Assembly: GCA_963737075.1 (NCBI GenBank)
Contig: CAVTRI010000002.1
Coordinates: forward strand, 2,796,025-2,860,024
Direction of reading: 5' to 3'
Source: CAVTRI01 sp963737075
Lineage (GTDB): Bacteria > Actinomycetota > Acidimicrobiia > Acidimicrobiales > Palsa-688
DNA length: 64,000 bases
Shown piece after piece: positions 50,802 to 60,405 of the stretch; position 1 is the first letter of the stretch, and every line of letters begins with the position of its first letter. Position numbers and translations under genes: made by a program. The notes under the pieces were generated by a model. It was not told where the DNA came from, did not search any database, and worked only from the letters and a program-made list of their open reading frames with translations.

Positions 50802-52028
50802 ATGCGAGAACATGACAAGGACGCTGTGGTGGTCATCGGGGCCGGGCTGGCAGGGTTGACGGCGGCTGCGACCGCCGCCCGGACCGGGAAGCCGGTGGTG
50901 GTAGTTGAGGCGCACGCCGAGGGAGGCCGGGCGCGCACAGACGAGCGGAGTGGCTACCGCTTCAACCAGGGGGCGCACGCCCTCTACAAAGGCGGCGAGG
51001 CCTGGCGGATATTGCGAGACCTCGGCGTGCCCCACCGTGGTCACCTGCCACCGCTGCGCGGTGCCAAGGGTGCACGCGACGGCAAGCTGGTGCGGCTGAT
51101 GAGCGCTTCGATGGCCCCGCTGTTCGCCAGGCTGGTCACGGCGTCTCCTGAGAGATGGGCGGGCAGGAGTGCGGACGAATGGGCGGCGTCGCTCGCCGGA
51201 GGTCCTGACCTGGCCGATCTGACCCGAATGTTCATCCGAGTGTCCACCTACGTCGCCGACCTCGAGAACCTCCCGGCCGACCTCGCGATCTCCCAGTTGA
51301 AAATGGGTCTGCGGGGTGTCTCGTACATCGATGGGGGCTGGGCGACCCTCGTGCAGGGTGTCTCGTCGGTGGCGTCGGCCGCCGGCGCCTCCATCCGGGC
51401 GCACCAGGCGGCCGCCGGAATCAGCGCCGTCCCGGGCGGGTGGGAGGTCGCGCTGGCCGACGGCGAGGAGCTCCGTGCGGCCGCCGTGGTGATCGCCGCA
51501 GGCGGACCAGCCGCGGCGCGCAAGCTGGTGCCGGTCGATCCCGGCTGGCCCGAACTCGGCCCACCGGTGACGGCCGCCTGCCTCGATCTCGGGCTGCGAG
51601 GGCATCGGCCTTCTCTGCTGTTCGGCCTGGACGAGCCGTTGTACCTGTCGCGTCACTGCCCGCCCGGCGACCTGGCACCCCGCGGGGGGTCCTTGGTGCA
51701 CGTGATGCGGTACGGGGCGCGCGATGCCCGGCTGGACCGCGCCGAACTTCGCAAGCATGCCCACCTGGCGGGCATCACCGACGACCAGATCGTGGAGGAG
51801 AGATTCCTGGCCGCCATGGTCGTCACCCACATGCTTCCCAGCCCCGAACGCGGCCTGGCTGGCCGGCCCGGGGTCGAGGTGCCCGGGGCTCCGGGGATGT
51901 ACGTGGCTGGCGACTGGGTCGGGCCGTCAGGGTGGCTTTCAGACGCGGCGATGGCTAGCGGCCAGCGCGCTGGCATGCTCGCTGCCGGAGCGTCGACAGG
52001 GGAGCACATCTACCCGAGGGTGGCGTGA
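50802..52028 (+). CDS. FAD-dependent amine-oxidase/phytoene-desaturase-like oxidoreductase
   Basis: 408 residues from ATG 50802. The N-terminal dinucleotide-binding site is VVVIGAGLAGLTAAATAARTG with EAHAEGGRARTDE as the following acidic strand and RFNQGAHALYKGG. The C-terminal FAD contact is GMYVAGDWVGPSGWLSDAA. These are typical of the amine oxidase/carotenoid-desaturase group. Its stop overlaps the start of the ECF41-type sigma factor by 4 bases. In that sigma group the partner gene is usually such an oxidoreductase, and is its main target. Confidence 0.9.
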   Translation: MREHDKDAVVVIGAGLAGLTAAATAARTGKPVVVVEAHAEGGRARTDERSGYRFNQGAHALYKGGEAWRILRDLGVPHRGHLPPLRGAKGARDGKLVRLMSASMAPLFARLVTASPERWAGRSADEWAASLAGGPDLADLTRMFIRVSTYVADLENLPADLAISQLKMGLRGVSYIDGGWATLVQGVSSVASAAGASIRAHQAAAGISAVPGGWEVALADGEELRAAAVVIAAGGPAAARKLVPVDPGWPELGPPVTAACLDLGLRGHRPSLLFGLDEPLYLSRHCPPGDLAPRGGSLVHVMRYGARDARLDRAELRKHAHLAGITDDQIVEERFLAAMVVTHMLPSPERGLAGRPGVEVPGAPGMYVAGDWVGPSGWLSDAAMASGQRAGMLAAGASTGEHIYPRVA

Positions 52029-52942
52029 GCCAGACGTCGACACCGGGCGGACTGGATGTCTTCGAGGGCCAGCGCCCGCGCCTGACCGGCCTGGCGTACC
52101 GGATCACGGGGTCGCTCGCCGATGCAGAGGACGTGGTGCAGGAGGCGTGGATACGTTGGGCCGCCCAAGAGGCCGGCAGTGTTGACAACCCGGCCGGCTG
52201 GCTGACAACTGTGACCTCCCGCCTCGCCCTCGACCGCCTGCGGGCGCAGCGCCGGCGGAGGGAGGTGTACGTCGGTCCGTGGCTCCCCGACGCGGTCCCC
52301 ACTGCTCGCAGCGTCGAGGAAACAGCTGAGCTCGCGGAGTCGCTGACCCTCGGGTTCCTCGTGCTGCTCGACTCGCTCGGCCCGTCCGAGCGGGTCGCCT
52401 TCCTGCTCGGGGATGTGTTTGGAGAGCCCTACTCGGTGATCGCCGAGGCTCTTGGAAAAAGCGAACCGGCGTGCAGGCAGCTCGTCTCACGCGCCCGGCG
52501 GAAGGTGCACTCGGCCCGCCGCGACGGCGCGGCTCCCGGCCCGTCCCCGGCTTCCGCCGAGCTGCTCATGCAGCTGATGGATTCCGTGCTCGCCGGCGAC
52601 GAAGAGAGGGCCATGAGCCTCCTCGACCCCGACGTCGTGCTGCTCTCGGACGCGGGCCCTGCCCGGCGCGCGGCGAGGCACCCTGTCGTCGGTGCCAAGC
52701 GGGTGCAGCAGCTCCTGAAAGGCGGCTGGAGGCTGTTCGGATTCAAGGCGCCCCCGAGCCGGAACGAGTTGCCGCCGGCACGCTTTCTCGATATCAATTC
52801 CAGCCCTTCGCTCGTGCTGGACTGGCCGCAGGGGGCGATCGTGGTCACCGCTGAGGCCATGGACAATCGGATCACCTCCATCTGGGTCCGGCTCAACCCC
52901 GACAAGACTGCAGCGCTCAACGACCCGCCGCCCATCGTCTGA
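52025..52942 (+). CDS. ECF41-type RNA polymerase sigma factor with SnoaL-like C-terminal domain
   Basis: 305 residues. Sigma region 2 is LAYRITGSLADAEDVVQEAW, region 4 is SERVAFLLGDVFGEPYSVIA followed by CRQLVSRARRKV. The last about 120 residues form the extra SnoaL-like domain (LLMQLMDSVLAGDEERAMSL) that in ECF41 proteins takes the place of a separate anti-sigma factor. The NPDK motif (RLNPDKTAAL) near the end is kept, while the DGGGK motif is degenerate (SDAGPARRAA). It is co-translated with the FAD oxidoreductase, so autoregulation of the pair is expected. Confidence 0.9.
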   Translation: MSQTSTPGGLDVFEGQRPRLTGLAYRITGSLADAEDVVQEAWIRWAAQEAGSVDNPAGWLTTVTSRLALDRLRAQRRRREVYVGPWLPDAVPTARSVEETAELAESLTLGFLVLLDSLGPSERVAFLLGDVFGEPYSVIAEALGKSEPACRQLVSRARRKVHSARRDGAAPGPSPASAELLMQLMDSVLAGDEERAMSLLDPDVVLLSDAGPARRAARHPVVGAKRVQQLLKGGWRLFGFKAPPSRNELPPARFLDINSSPSLVLDWPQGAIVVTAEAMDNRITSIWVRLNPDKTAALNDPPPIV

Positions 52943-52988
52943 AGACCGACTCCAACAATGGGCCGGGTGGCAGGCTGGTTTGGTGAGC

Positions 52989-53786
52989 ATGTCTCCCGAC
53001 GGTCCGCCAGTGGTGGGGCAGAGGCGTCCGCCTCCGCCGTTTCGTCGTGTCAAGGTGGCGCGCACCCAGCGGTTGAGCCCCAGATTGTGCCGGGTCACGC
53101 TTTTCGGCCCCGAACTGGACGGATTCCGCGTGGAACAACCAGCGGCGAGCGTGCGCGTGTTGCTGCCACCGGCCGACGGGAGCGGCTTGGTCATACCCGA
53201 CTGGACTGGCAACCAGTTCCAGCTCCCCGACGGCAGCCGTCCGGTCCTCCGGACGCTGACGCCTCGTCGAGTCCGGGAGGGGATGCGGGAGCTGGACGTG
53301 GACGTGGTGATCCATGACGGTGGGGCGGCGTCGGAGTGGGCGCAGGGGGCGCGTCCCGGGGATGACGCCGCGGTGTCCGGCCCCGCACGCGGTTACAGCA
53401 TCGATCCCGACAGTCCCCGTTTTTTCCTGGCTGGAGATGAGACAGCCATCCCCGCCATCAGCCAGCTCGCCGAATCCCTGCCGGCGGCGAAGCCAATCCT
53501 CGCCGTCATCGAGATCGCGTCCCCCGCAGCCAAGATCGAGCTGCCACCTCGAATCGACGCGGTCAACTGGCTCGAACTGCCGGCGGGCGCACCGCCCGGA
53601 GCGTCGCTGGTCGCTGCGGTCCGCGACGCCGAGCTCGCGCCCGAAACGCGGCTCTGGATCGCAGGCGAGGCCGCCTCGGTCCAGCGCATCCGTCGTCATC
53701 TCTTCGAAGAACGCGGGTTCCCGCGCCCACACGCGGCGGTACGCGGCTACTGGAAGCACGGCCGCACTGGCGGCGACAGCGAGTAA
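52989..53786 (+). CDS. Siderophore-interacting FAD/NAD(P)H-dependent reductase
   Basis: 265 residues from ATG 52989 (TTG 52980 and GTG 52983 also in frame). The FAD-binding barrel has RVTLFGPELDGF, VRVLLPPADG and RPVLRTLTPRRVR (in place of the usual RxYTxR), and the C-terminal domain has FFLAGDETAIPAISQL and LWIAGEAASVQRIRRHL, the SIP family layout. Such enzymes release iron by reducing ferric siderophores. The Tyr of the FAD motif is Leu here. Confidence 0.9.
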   Translation: MSPDGPPVVGQRRPPPPFRRVKVARTQRLSPRLCRVTLFGPELDGFRVEQPAASVRVLLPPADGSGLVIPDWTGNQFQLPDGSRPVLRTLTPRRVREGMRELDVDVVIHDGGAASEWAQGARPGDDAAVSGPARGYSIDPDSPRFFLAGDETAIPAISQLAESLPAAKPILAVIEIASPAAKIELPPRIDAVNWLELPAGAPPGASLVAAVRDAELAPETRLWIAGEAASVQRIRRHLFEERGFPRPHAAVRGYWKHGRTGGDSE

Positions 53787-53835
53787 CCGCGTAGCCAAAG
53801 GGGTTGCTCCCGCCGACGGGAGCGAAGATGGGGGT

Positions 53836-54879
53836 ATGTGCAGCGACGACACGCCAGCCCACCACGATCGCGGCGATGGTGTCTTCCACGAGGTCGAGCC
53901 GTCGGTGGTGTTCGACCTCGAACCGGTCGATTCCGTGACCGTCACGACGCTCATGGACAACGTCACCGACGTGTTCATGCCCGATCAGGGACCTGCCCAT
54001 CGACCACGCCTTGGGACGAGCAGTCGTCGCCCCGCGGCCACGATGGAGGGGGGCCAAGCACCCGATGCGCTGGTGGCCGAGCACGGCTTCTCGGTGCTGG
54101 TCACGTTCACCAAGGGCCCCCGTCAGCACCGGATCTTGTTCGACGCCGGCACCAGTCCCGACGGTGTCAGCGACAACATGCGCCGTCTCGACATCGACCC
54201 TGCGACCATCGAGGTGATCATCTGCAGCCACGGGCACTTTGATCACACCACCGGCCTCGACGGGCTCATCAGACGGTTGGGAAGGGTCAACCTTCCTGTC
54301 CTCATCCATCCTCACTTTTGGCGTCGGCGCCGGGTGACGATCCCGGGCCGAGATCCCATGGAGATCCCGGCCACCAGCCGACGGGCCCTGGTCGACGCCG
54401 GCTTCGACGTCGTGGAAGAAGGACACCCCAGCTTCCTCTTCGAGCGGTCCGTGCTGGTGACGGGAGAGGTGCCGCGAACGACCGGCTACGAGCCAGGCTT
54501 TCCTGTCCAGCAGGCCTGGCTCGACGGACGGTGGCAGCCCGACCCCCTAGTGCTGGACGATCAGGCTCTGATCGTCGACGTCAAGGACAAGGGACTGGTC
54601 GTCATCACCGGCTGCGGGCATGCCGGCGTCGTCAATATCTGCCGATATGCCCGCCGCCTCACCGAGGACCGCCCGATCTACACGGTGATGGGCGGGTTCC
54701 ATCTCAACGGCCCGCTCTTCGAGCCGCTCATCCCCCGGGTCCTCGACGATCTGGCCGCCCTCGATCCCAGCGTGGTCGTCCCCGCCCACTGCACCGGCTG
54801 GCGGGCCCAGCACGCCATGGGCGCCCGCTTCGGAGTGGCCTTCGTTCCCAACGCTGTCGGTACCCGCTTCGAGCTTTAG
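53836..54879 (+). CDS. Metallo-beta-lactamase-fold hydrolase (COG1237-like)
   Basis: 347 residues from ATG 53836 with GAAGATGGGGG upstream; the long ORF from 53314 is a shadow of the SIP gene. Metal ligands are in ICSHGHFDHTTGL (HxHxDH) near residue 135, GCGHAGVVN near residue 260 and VVPAHCTGW near residue 320. VTTLMDNVTDVF at the start is typical of the group near methanopterin-type biosynthesis MBL enzymes, but the bacterial substrates are unknown. It contains a long insertion with Arg-rich HFWRRRRVTIPG. Confidence 0.88.
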   Translation: MCSDDTPAHHDRGDGVFHEVEPSVVFDLEPVDSVTVTTLMDNVTDVFMPDQGPAHRPRLGTSSRRPAATMEGGQAPDALVAEHGFSVLVTFTKGPRQHRILFDAGTSPDGVSDNMRRLDIDPATIEVIICSHGHFDHTTGLDGLIRRLGRVNLPVLIHPHFWRRRRVTIPGRDPMEIPATSRRALVDAGFDVVEEGHPSFLFERSVLVTGEVPRTTGYEPGFPVQQAWLDGRWQPDPLVLDDQALIVDVKDKGLVVITGCGHAGVVNICRYARRLTEDRPIYTVMGGFHLNGPLFEPLIPRVLDDLAALDPSVVVPAHCTGWRAQHAMGARFGVAFVPNAVGTRFEL

Positions 54880-54923
54880 GCCACCCGGTACAGCACGAGC
54901 GGACGCTTGACTGTTTCTTCAGG

Positions 54924-55142
54924 TCAGAGCCACCGACGTCCCGTCGATGCGTAGAACTTGGCCTGGGCCGCCCGGCTGCATTCAGTGGCCCGGTGGACCT
55001 CTGGGTCGCTCACGCCGAGTCGGCTCATGCGACGAGTGAGCGTCGACCGCAGATATGCCGCCACAGGGGCGAGGTTGCGGCGTCGCGGGCGGCTGGAGAG
55101 CCCGGCATTGACGCTCGTGTCGACGTATGCGGTGGTGGTCAT
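54924..55142 (-). CDS. Small basic protein of unknown function
   Basis: 72 residues from ATG 55142 with GGGGGG 6-11 bases upstream. The sequence (MTTTAYVDTSVNAGLSSRPR, then a helix-rich RSTLTRRMSRLGVSDPEVHRA, and AKFYASTGRRWL at the end) has no membrane segment and one cysteine. I do not recognise it. It is divergent from the AfsR-type regulator, with 183 bases between starts, so it could be under that regulator's control. The frame is open to 55913 only as a shadow. Confidence 0.6.
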   Translation of the reverse strand: MTTTAYVDTSVNAGLSSRPRRRNLAPVAAYLRSTLTRRMSRLGVSDPEVHRATECSRAAQAKFYASTGRRWL

Positions 55143-55325
55143 CGTAACCCCCCGATCGTTGTCACCTGGCTGCTGATAGAGAGGGTGACGGGTCAGCCTT
55201 GCGGGCCGGTTGCGCGTCGCTTGCGGCTCGTCTTGCAAGCCGCCGAGACCGGGCAGAGGACGAAAGGACGAAGTTCGGTACCCGGAACGGTGGGAGGAGA
55301 CGTTCGGGGTTACCGTCAGGGAGTT

Positions 55326-58183
55326 GTGGAGGTACGGCTTCTGGGCGGCCTGGCGGTGCTCGACGACGGAGGTCTCGACGTCACCCCGAGCGCCCCCCAG
55401 GAGCGTCTGGTGGTCCAGCTCCTCGCGCTGCGGGCGGGTCGGCTGGTAGGCACCGGCGAACTGGTCGACGCGCTGTGGGGCGACGCCCCACCGGCGACGG
55501 CCGTGGAGTCGTTGCAGAGCTTGGTCGCCAGGCTGCGCCGTCGGCTCGGTGCGGCCAGCATTGCGAGCGAGCGAGGCGGCTACCGATGGGTCGCCGATCC
55601 TTTGGGGGGTGGACGCCGTCCGCTTCGAGCACCTCGTCGCCCGGGCCCGAGCCCTCACCGAAGAGAAGGGTCCGGCGGCGGCGTCTGTGCTGGATGAGGC
55701 GCTGGCTCTGTGGTCAGGTCCTCCATGCGGTGACGATGACGGGGCCGCCGGGCTGCGGGCGGCCGCGATCAGGCTGATTGAATTGGCGGAGGGGGCCCGG
55801 GAGGACCGGAAACGGGCAAGGATCGACAACGGCGACGCCCCCGGGGCGGTCGCCGTCCTCGAGGCACTGGTGGTGACCGAGCCGTTGCGGGAGCGCCGTT
55901 GGCAGCTGCTCATGGAGGCGTTGTACCGCTGTGGTCGGCAGGCTGACGCGTTGCGTGCCTACCAGCGGTGCCGGGTGCTGCTGAGCGAGGTCGGGCTCGA
56001 GCCCGGCCCGGAACTGCGGCGGCTAGAAACGAACATCATCGGCCACGACCCGGTGCTCGAATCGGCCGTGGCCGCGCCGGCCCCATTGGTGTCCGGCCCG
56101 GACCCGTTGGCCGGCCGGCTTCCGGAGCCGCTGACCACACTTGTCGGCCGTGACGACGAGGTGGCCGAGCTCATCGGCCTGCTGGGACAGCGCCGCGTCG
56201 TGACCCTCACCGGCGTCGGCGGGGTCGGGAAGACCCGGCTTGCGATCGCTGCCGCCCGGTCGGCGGCCGCCAGCTTTCCCGAAGGGTGGCGTGGATCGAG
56301 TTGGCCGGGGTTTCCAGCGCCGGCGACGTCGAGTGGGCGGTCGCCGACCGGCTGGGTGTGGCCGCGCCCCGGGAAGGTCCCCTTTCCCCGGCGCTGTGCG
56401 CGGCGCTCGGCGGGCAGAGGCTGTTGTTGGTGCTGGACAACTGTGAGCATGCGCTCGCCGGCGTCATCTCCCTGGTGTCCGCCGTCACCGCCGGCTGCCC
56501 GGGCGTGGTCGTCTTGGCTAGCAGCCGCCAGCGATTGGGCGTGGAGGGGGAGCGGGTTTACGTCGTAGCACCTCTGCGAGCCGACACCTCGGACGCGCCC
56601 GCGGTCGACTGCTCGCCGAGCGTCTCGACGACGGTGAAGTTCGGGCGGACGAGCGGGAGGTACTGGCTGACATCGCCCGCCGCTTGGACGGGCTGCCCCT
56701 GGCGTTGGAACTGGCTGCCGCCCGGTGCCGCAGCCTGGGAGTTTCGAAGGTGGCCGGCCGTTTGGGGCGGGCCTCCGGGCTGCTCGCTGATCCGGCGCGG
56801 CTCCTCCCGCGGCATCGCACGCTGGACGCCGCCCTCGAGTGGTCGTTCGAGCTGCTCGACGACGCCGAACGGGTGGTGCTGGCCCGGCTCAGCACCTTTG
56901 CCGCCCCATTCAGCCTGGCCGGAGCCGAAGCGGTCGCCGTCGACGGCGACAACGCCGCTGAAACCGTCAGCTCCCTGGTCGACAAGTCGCTCATCGTTCA
57001 CACGGACGGCACTTTCCGCCTACTCGAGACCACCCGCCAGTTCGCAGCCGCCCGCCTCGAAGCCATCGGGGGACGGCGCAGTGCCGAGACGGCCCACGGA
57101 CCGTACGTCGCCGACCGGGCCCGAACGATCCACACGGGCCTGTCGGGCCCGGACGAAGCCCGATGGGTGCAGGTTCTCGACCGACTGTGGCCGGACGTAC
57201 GGGCCGCCGTCCGAGCCGGGTTCGACCGCGCCGATGCCGACACGGTGACGACCATCATCGTCTATCTCGCCTACGAGATCTTCTACCGCCGCCCCGAGGC
57301 ATTTGATTGGGTGACCGAGGCCGTCGACCGGTGGGGCGACACCGACAGCCCCCACCGCCATGAACTGCTTGCCGCCGGCGGCTACATCGCGTTCGCCCGC
57401 CAACAGGTCACCCGGGCCGTCGAGCTCGCCGAGCTCGCCCTGCAGGTGGACCCCGCCCCGGGCCAGGCCATCGACTGCCTGCCCGAGATCGTCGCCCTCG
57501 GCGCCTGGTTCTTCACGGGAGACTTCGAGCGCGGCCAGCCGATCATCGAACGGCTCGTCGCCGGGGCCGACCTGCGAGCCGCCGCCACCACCGCCGCCGT
57601 TGCATCTCTCAACCAGTCGATCCTGGGCGACAAGGAGGCGGCCGTGGCGCTCGCCGCCACCGCTGAGGAGCTGGCCAAGGCGACCGGCAACCCGTCGACG
57701 ATCGCCTACGCCTTGATGTGCGGCGCCAACGCTCTTGCGCGCACGGATCGGGTGGCGGCCGAGACGCTGCGCCACCGATCGCTGGCCGCCGCGGCGTCCG
57801 TCCGCAACCAGTGGATCCTCGGGATGCTTGGCACTCTCCAGGCGGTCGCCGGCGATACCGAGTCCCTGCGCGCCTGCGTGGATGCCGCCGTCGTCCTCCA
57901 GCAGGCCGGATGGACCACCCACGCCTGGCACACGGCGTGGTCTCTGCCGGGGCTCCTCTACACCCTTGGACGACCGAACGACGCCGCCCTGGTGCTCGGC
58001 GCCTGCCATGCCTCCGGCGTTGCCCGTGCGGGCCAGTGGCTGCCGCCCACCCTGGAACAGAGCGCCAGCGGTGATACCAACGCTCAGGTCGACGAGCCCC
58101 GGAACCTGGGCGCCAAGCTGAATCTCACGCAGGTCTTTCGGCTTATCGACGAACGCGACCCGCCCACAGGAACGTCGTCCTAG
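55326..58183 (+). pseudogene. AfsR/SARP-type transcriptional regulator broken by three single-base frameshifts
   Basis: About 950 codons if repaired. Frame 1 (from GTG 55326) holds the winged-helix domain VEVRLLGGLAVLDDGGLDV to GGYRWVADPL. Near 55604-55609, in GGGGGG, one G too many shifts to frame 2, with the BTAD helices (LRERRWQLLMEALYRCGRQA) and the P-loop TLTGVGGVGKTRLA. Near 56284-56286 one G too few shifts to frame 3 (VAWIELAGVSS..., LLLVLDNCEHAL). Near 56605 a missing base shifts to frame 4 (LLAERLDDGEVRADE, DGLPLALELAAAR), which runs to 58183 with a TPR-like tail. Each break is mended by one base. It is either a young pseudogene or an assembly error. Confidence 0.85.
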
Positions 58184-59025
58184 CTGCGAAGCGCGATGGG
58201 GCCTGTAAGTCGCCGGGCGAGGATGATGGCGGTGTCGCCGGGCCAGTCCCAGAACAGGCCGGACGGGGAGCGCTCCCGGAGGAGGCGGTGCGCATCAGCG
58301 GCGAATGCCGCGAGTCGCTCACCGAACAGGTGAGGGGCGGACGTGCTCACGGAGAAGTAGCCGGACACGACGCTGTCTGCGTCTCGGACGAGGTCGGGTA
58401 CGCCGGGAGCGAAGAGCGTGATGGGCTCTTTGAACCGGGTCCGGACCAGCACGTTTTCGAAGGTGTGGTTTCGAGGTAGTACGTAGCCCTGACCAGAGCG
58501 GTTGTTGGAGCCGAGGTACTTCTTGACCAGCGCCCTGAGCTCTTCGTGCGGAATGGGTGGGTACCCGGGGTTCGGAGGGCGAGGACGGCCCTCGACGGAG
58601 TGGACGATCAAGGCGAGAGCCCCACCAGGTTCGAGCAGGTCGTAGACGATCTCGGCGACCCGGTGTTCCTCGGTCCGCTGAAACGACTGGCCGAAGGTGA
58701 CCAGCCGATACGGGCCGGGAGCCGCCTCGGGGAGGTCTTCTGCTAGCGCATGCACCCAGCGGACGTTGGAAACGCCCTGCTCGCCGGCCCGGCGCTTCGC
58801 TTCGGCCAGCATGTCGGCGTCAGGGTCGAGCCCCACCACGTCCTCGAAGAAGTGGGCCAGTCGCAACGCGAGGATGCCGGGACCGCAGCCGGCGTCGAGG
58901 AGTCTGCCTCGTCCGTCCAGGCGAAGCGTCTGTTGCAGGACGGCTTCGAGGTCATGGCTGTACGGCGGCCGGCCGGGGACGTAGTGCGGCGCGCTGCCGC
59001 GATACGTCGTGGGATCGTACGGCAT
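58180..59025 (-). CDS. Class I SAM-dependent methyltransferase
   Basis: 281 residues from ATG 59025 (GGAGG just upstream); the longer ORF to 59388 overlaps another gene. LLDAGCGPGILALRLAHFF is motif I near residue 43, then VVGLDPDADMLAEA, HALAEDLPEAAPGPY and LVTFGQSFQRT. The layout is that of the Methyltransf_11/UbiE group. It has a 4-base convergent overlap with the broken regulator. Confidence 0.88.
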   Translation of the reverse strand: MPYDPTTYRGSAPHYVPGRPPYSHDLEAVLQQTLRLDGRGRLLDAGCGPGILALRLAHFFEDVVGLDPDADMLAEAKRRAGEQGVSNVRWVHALAEDLPEAAPGPYRLVTFGQSFQRTEEHRVAEIVYDLLEPGGALALIVHSVEGRPRPPNPGYPPIPHEELRALVKKYLGSNNRSGQGYVLPRNHTFENVLVRTRFKEPITLFAPGVPDLVRDADSVVSGYFSVSTSAPHLFGERLAAFAADAHRLLRERSPSGLFWDWPGDTAIILARRLTGPIALRS

Positions 59026-59093
59026 CCCTCCAGCATGATGTGTGACGCGTCGTGCTGCCCCATGAATACGTGCTGTGGGCGGCAAAAACCCGG

Positions 59094-59741
59094 TCAGTGA
59101 CGACCCTGCACGAACCGGAACAACGTTGCCGGGAGGTTGTCCTTGTTCCACGCCGCTTTGCCAGCGCCAAGGCGGTTCACGCCTACGCCGTAACCGCCGG
59201 GCTCGCTGTCGAAGGCGACCTCTTCCAGTCCGCACTCTTCGAACAAGGCTCTGATGACCGGACGGAGGTTGGTGTCGCGTCCCGCCCCCCGAGTCCAGAT
59301 CAGCGTTCCTCCCGGCTTTAACATCCCGGGCGCCGCGGCCACCGTCACCTGAACATCGCCCGTCGAGATGTTGCCGAAGACGCCACACAAGAGCAGCAGA
59401 TCGACGGGAAGGCGCGCTGCAAAGGTCTGCACCTCACCTGCGTCGCCCACCATCACCGTCACGTCGTGCAGTCCGAGCGCCGACGCTCTCGCCTTCGCGG
59501 CCGCGGCGAGCACCTCGTCGTTCTCGACGAGCATCGCCGGAAACGTTCCCGCGGCCACGGCGAGTTCGGGCAAGAGGTCTCGGCCATCACCCGAACAGAG
59601 GCTCAAGATCTCTCCACCGCCGGCCGTCTCGGCCATCCCGGCCAGCACCTGCCGGATCCGAAAGCGCACCACCTCGAGTCGGCGCGCAAGTGAGCTGCCC
59701 GCGTCGTCGTAGTGGGCATGCCATTGGCGCCAAAACGTCAC
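59094..59741 (-). CDS. SAM-dependent methyltransferase-like protein
   Basis: 215 residues, GTG start overlapping the stop of the P-loop gene remnant (GTGA). EILSLCSGDGRDLLPELA is motif I near residue 46, MLVENDEVLAAAAKARA the acidic loop and LLLLCGVFGNIS the post-motif. The small size and the FWRQWHAHYDD start are like a group of unassigned actinobacterial methyltransferases. The coupling suggests it was made together with the kinase-like protein before the latter broke. Confidence 0.8.
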   Translation of the reverse strand: MTFWRQWHAHYDDAGSSLARRLEVVRFRIRQVLAGMAETAGGGEILSLCSGDGRDLLPELAVAAGTFPAMLVENDEVLAAAAKARASALGLHDVTVMVGDAGEVQTFAARLPVDLLLLCGVFGNISTGDVQVTVAAAPGMLKPGGTLIWTRGAGRDTNLRPVIRALFEECGLEEVAFDSEPGGYGVGVNRLGAGKAAWNKDNLPATLFRFVQGRH

Positions 59742-60314
59742 CTCTCCGGGTTACCACCCGCTGCCTGTCGCGGAGCGCCGGGGCCGCCAACTTGCCGCTC
59801 GCCGCGAACGGATGTCTCGTCCACGAAGCGGAGGAACCGGACGGCCTGGCGACGGGATGGCAGTTCGATGATTTTCAGGTGAGGATACCGGCTGATCGCG
59901 GCGTCGAGGCGGGGTCGGCTGTCCACCCGGTATCGCCAGAATCCAGCGCAGGAACCTGAGGTTGAAACGCTCGGGGCACCTTGGCGCCTGCACCGACCGT
60001 CCCCAGTTTCGAAGCACACGGGTCATTGCGCCGGCCACGCATACCAGGCGAGACGGGTTGAGGATGATGATCGTGTCGGCTCGGCGAAGGCGTACGTCAA
60101 GCGAGCCCCCGTAGTTGCCGTCGGCGATCCAGCGATCTCCGGAGACCAACTCGCTTTGAAGTACTTCCCACTCGCGTGGGGTCGGCTCCACCCATCCTGG
60201 CCTCCAGTACCAACGGTCGAGGTGGATGACCGGCAAACCGGTACGCGCGGCAAGCGAGCGGGCAAAGGTGGACTTGCCCGCGCCCCCCGGTCCCACAACC
60301 GCCACCCGCTGCAT
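59738..60314 (-). pseudogene. Frameshifted adenylate-kinase-like P-loop protein
   Basis: From ATG 60314 the frame gives RVAVVGPGGAGKSTFARSLA (Walker A), VIHLDRWYWRPGW, WIADGNYGG and RFNLRFLRWI, which is the FlaR/adenylate-kinase-like family. Near 59938 the expected continuation (WRYRVDSRPRLDAAISRYPH, then LKIIELPSRRQAVRFL) moves to another frame because of one extra base after TGGATT. The repaired frame ends at 59738, in a GTGA overlap with the next gene. As it stands the product has an aberrant tail. Confidence 0.8.
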
Positions 60315-60405
60315 CCCCGAAGTCTGCCTCGCTGGTGATCGTCTGTCATGGTGATCGGAGCTCAAATCAGTTGAGCCCAGACCGCTCGGCGACTGACATG
60401 GGCGC

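Noticed and set aside
54318..55325. N-terminal extension of the AfsR-type regulator frame
   Set aside because: That part only shadows the metallo-beta-lactamase-fold gene and the intergenic region; the winged-helix domain starts at GTG 55326.
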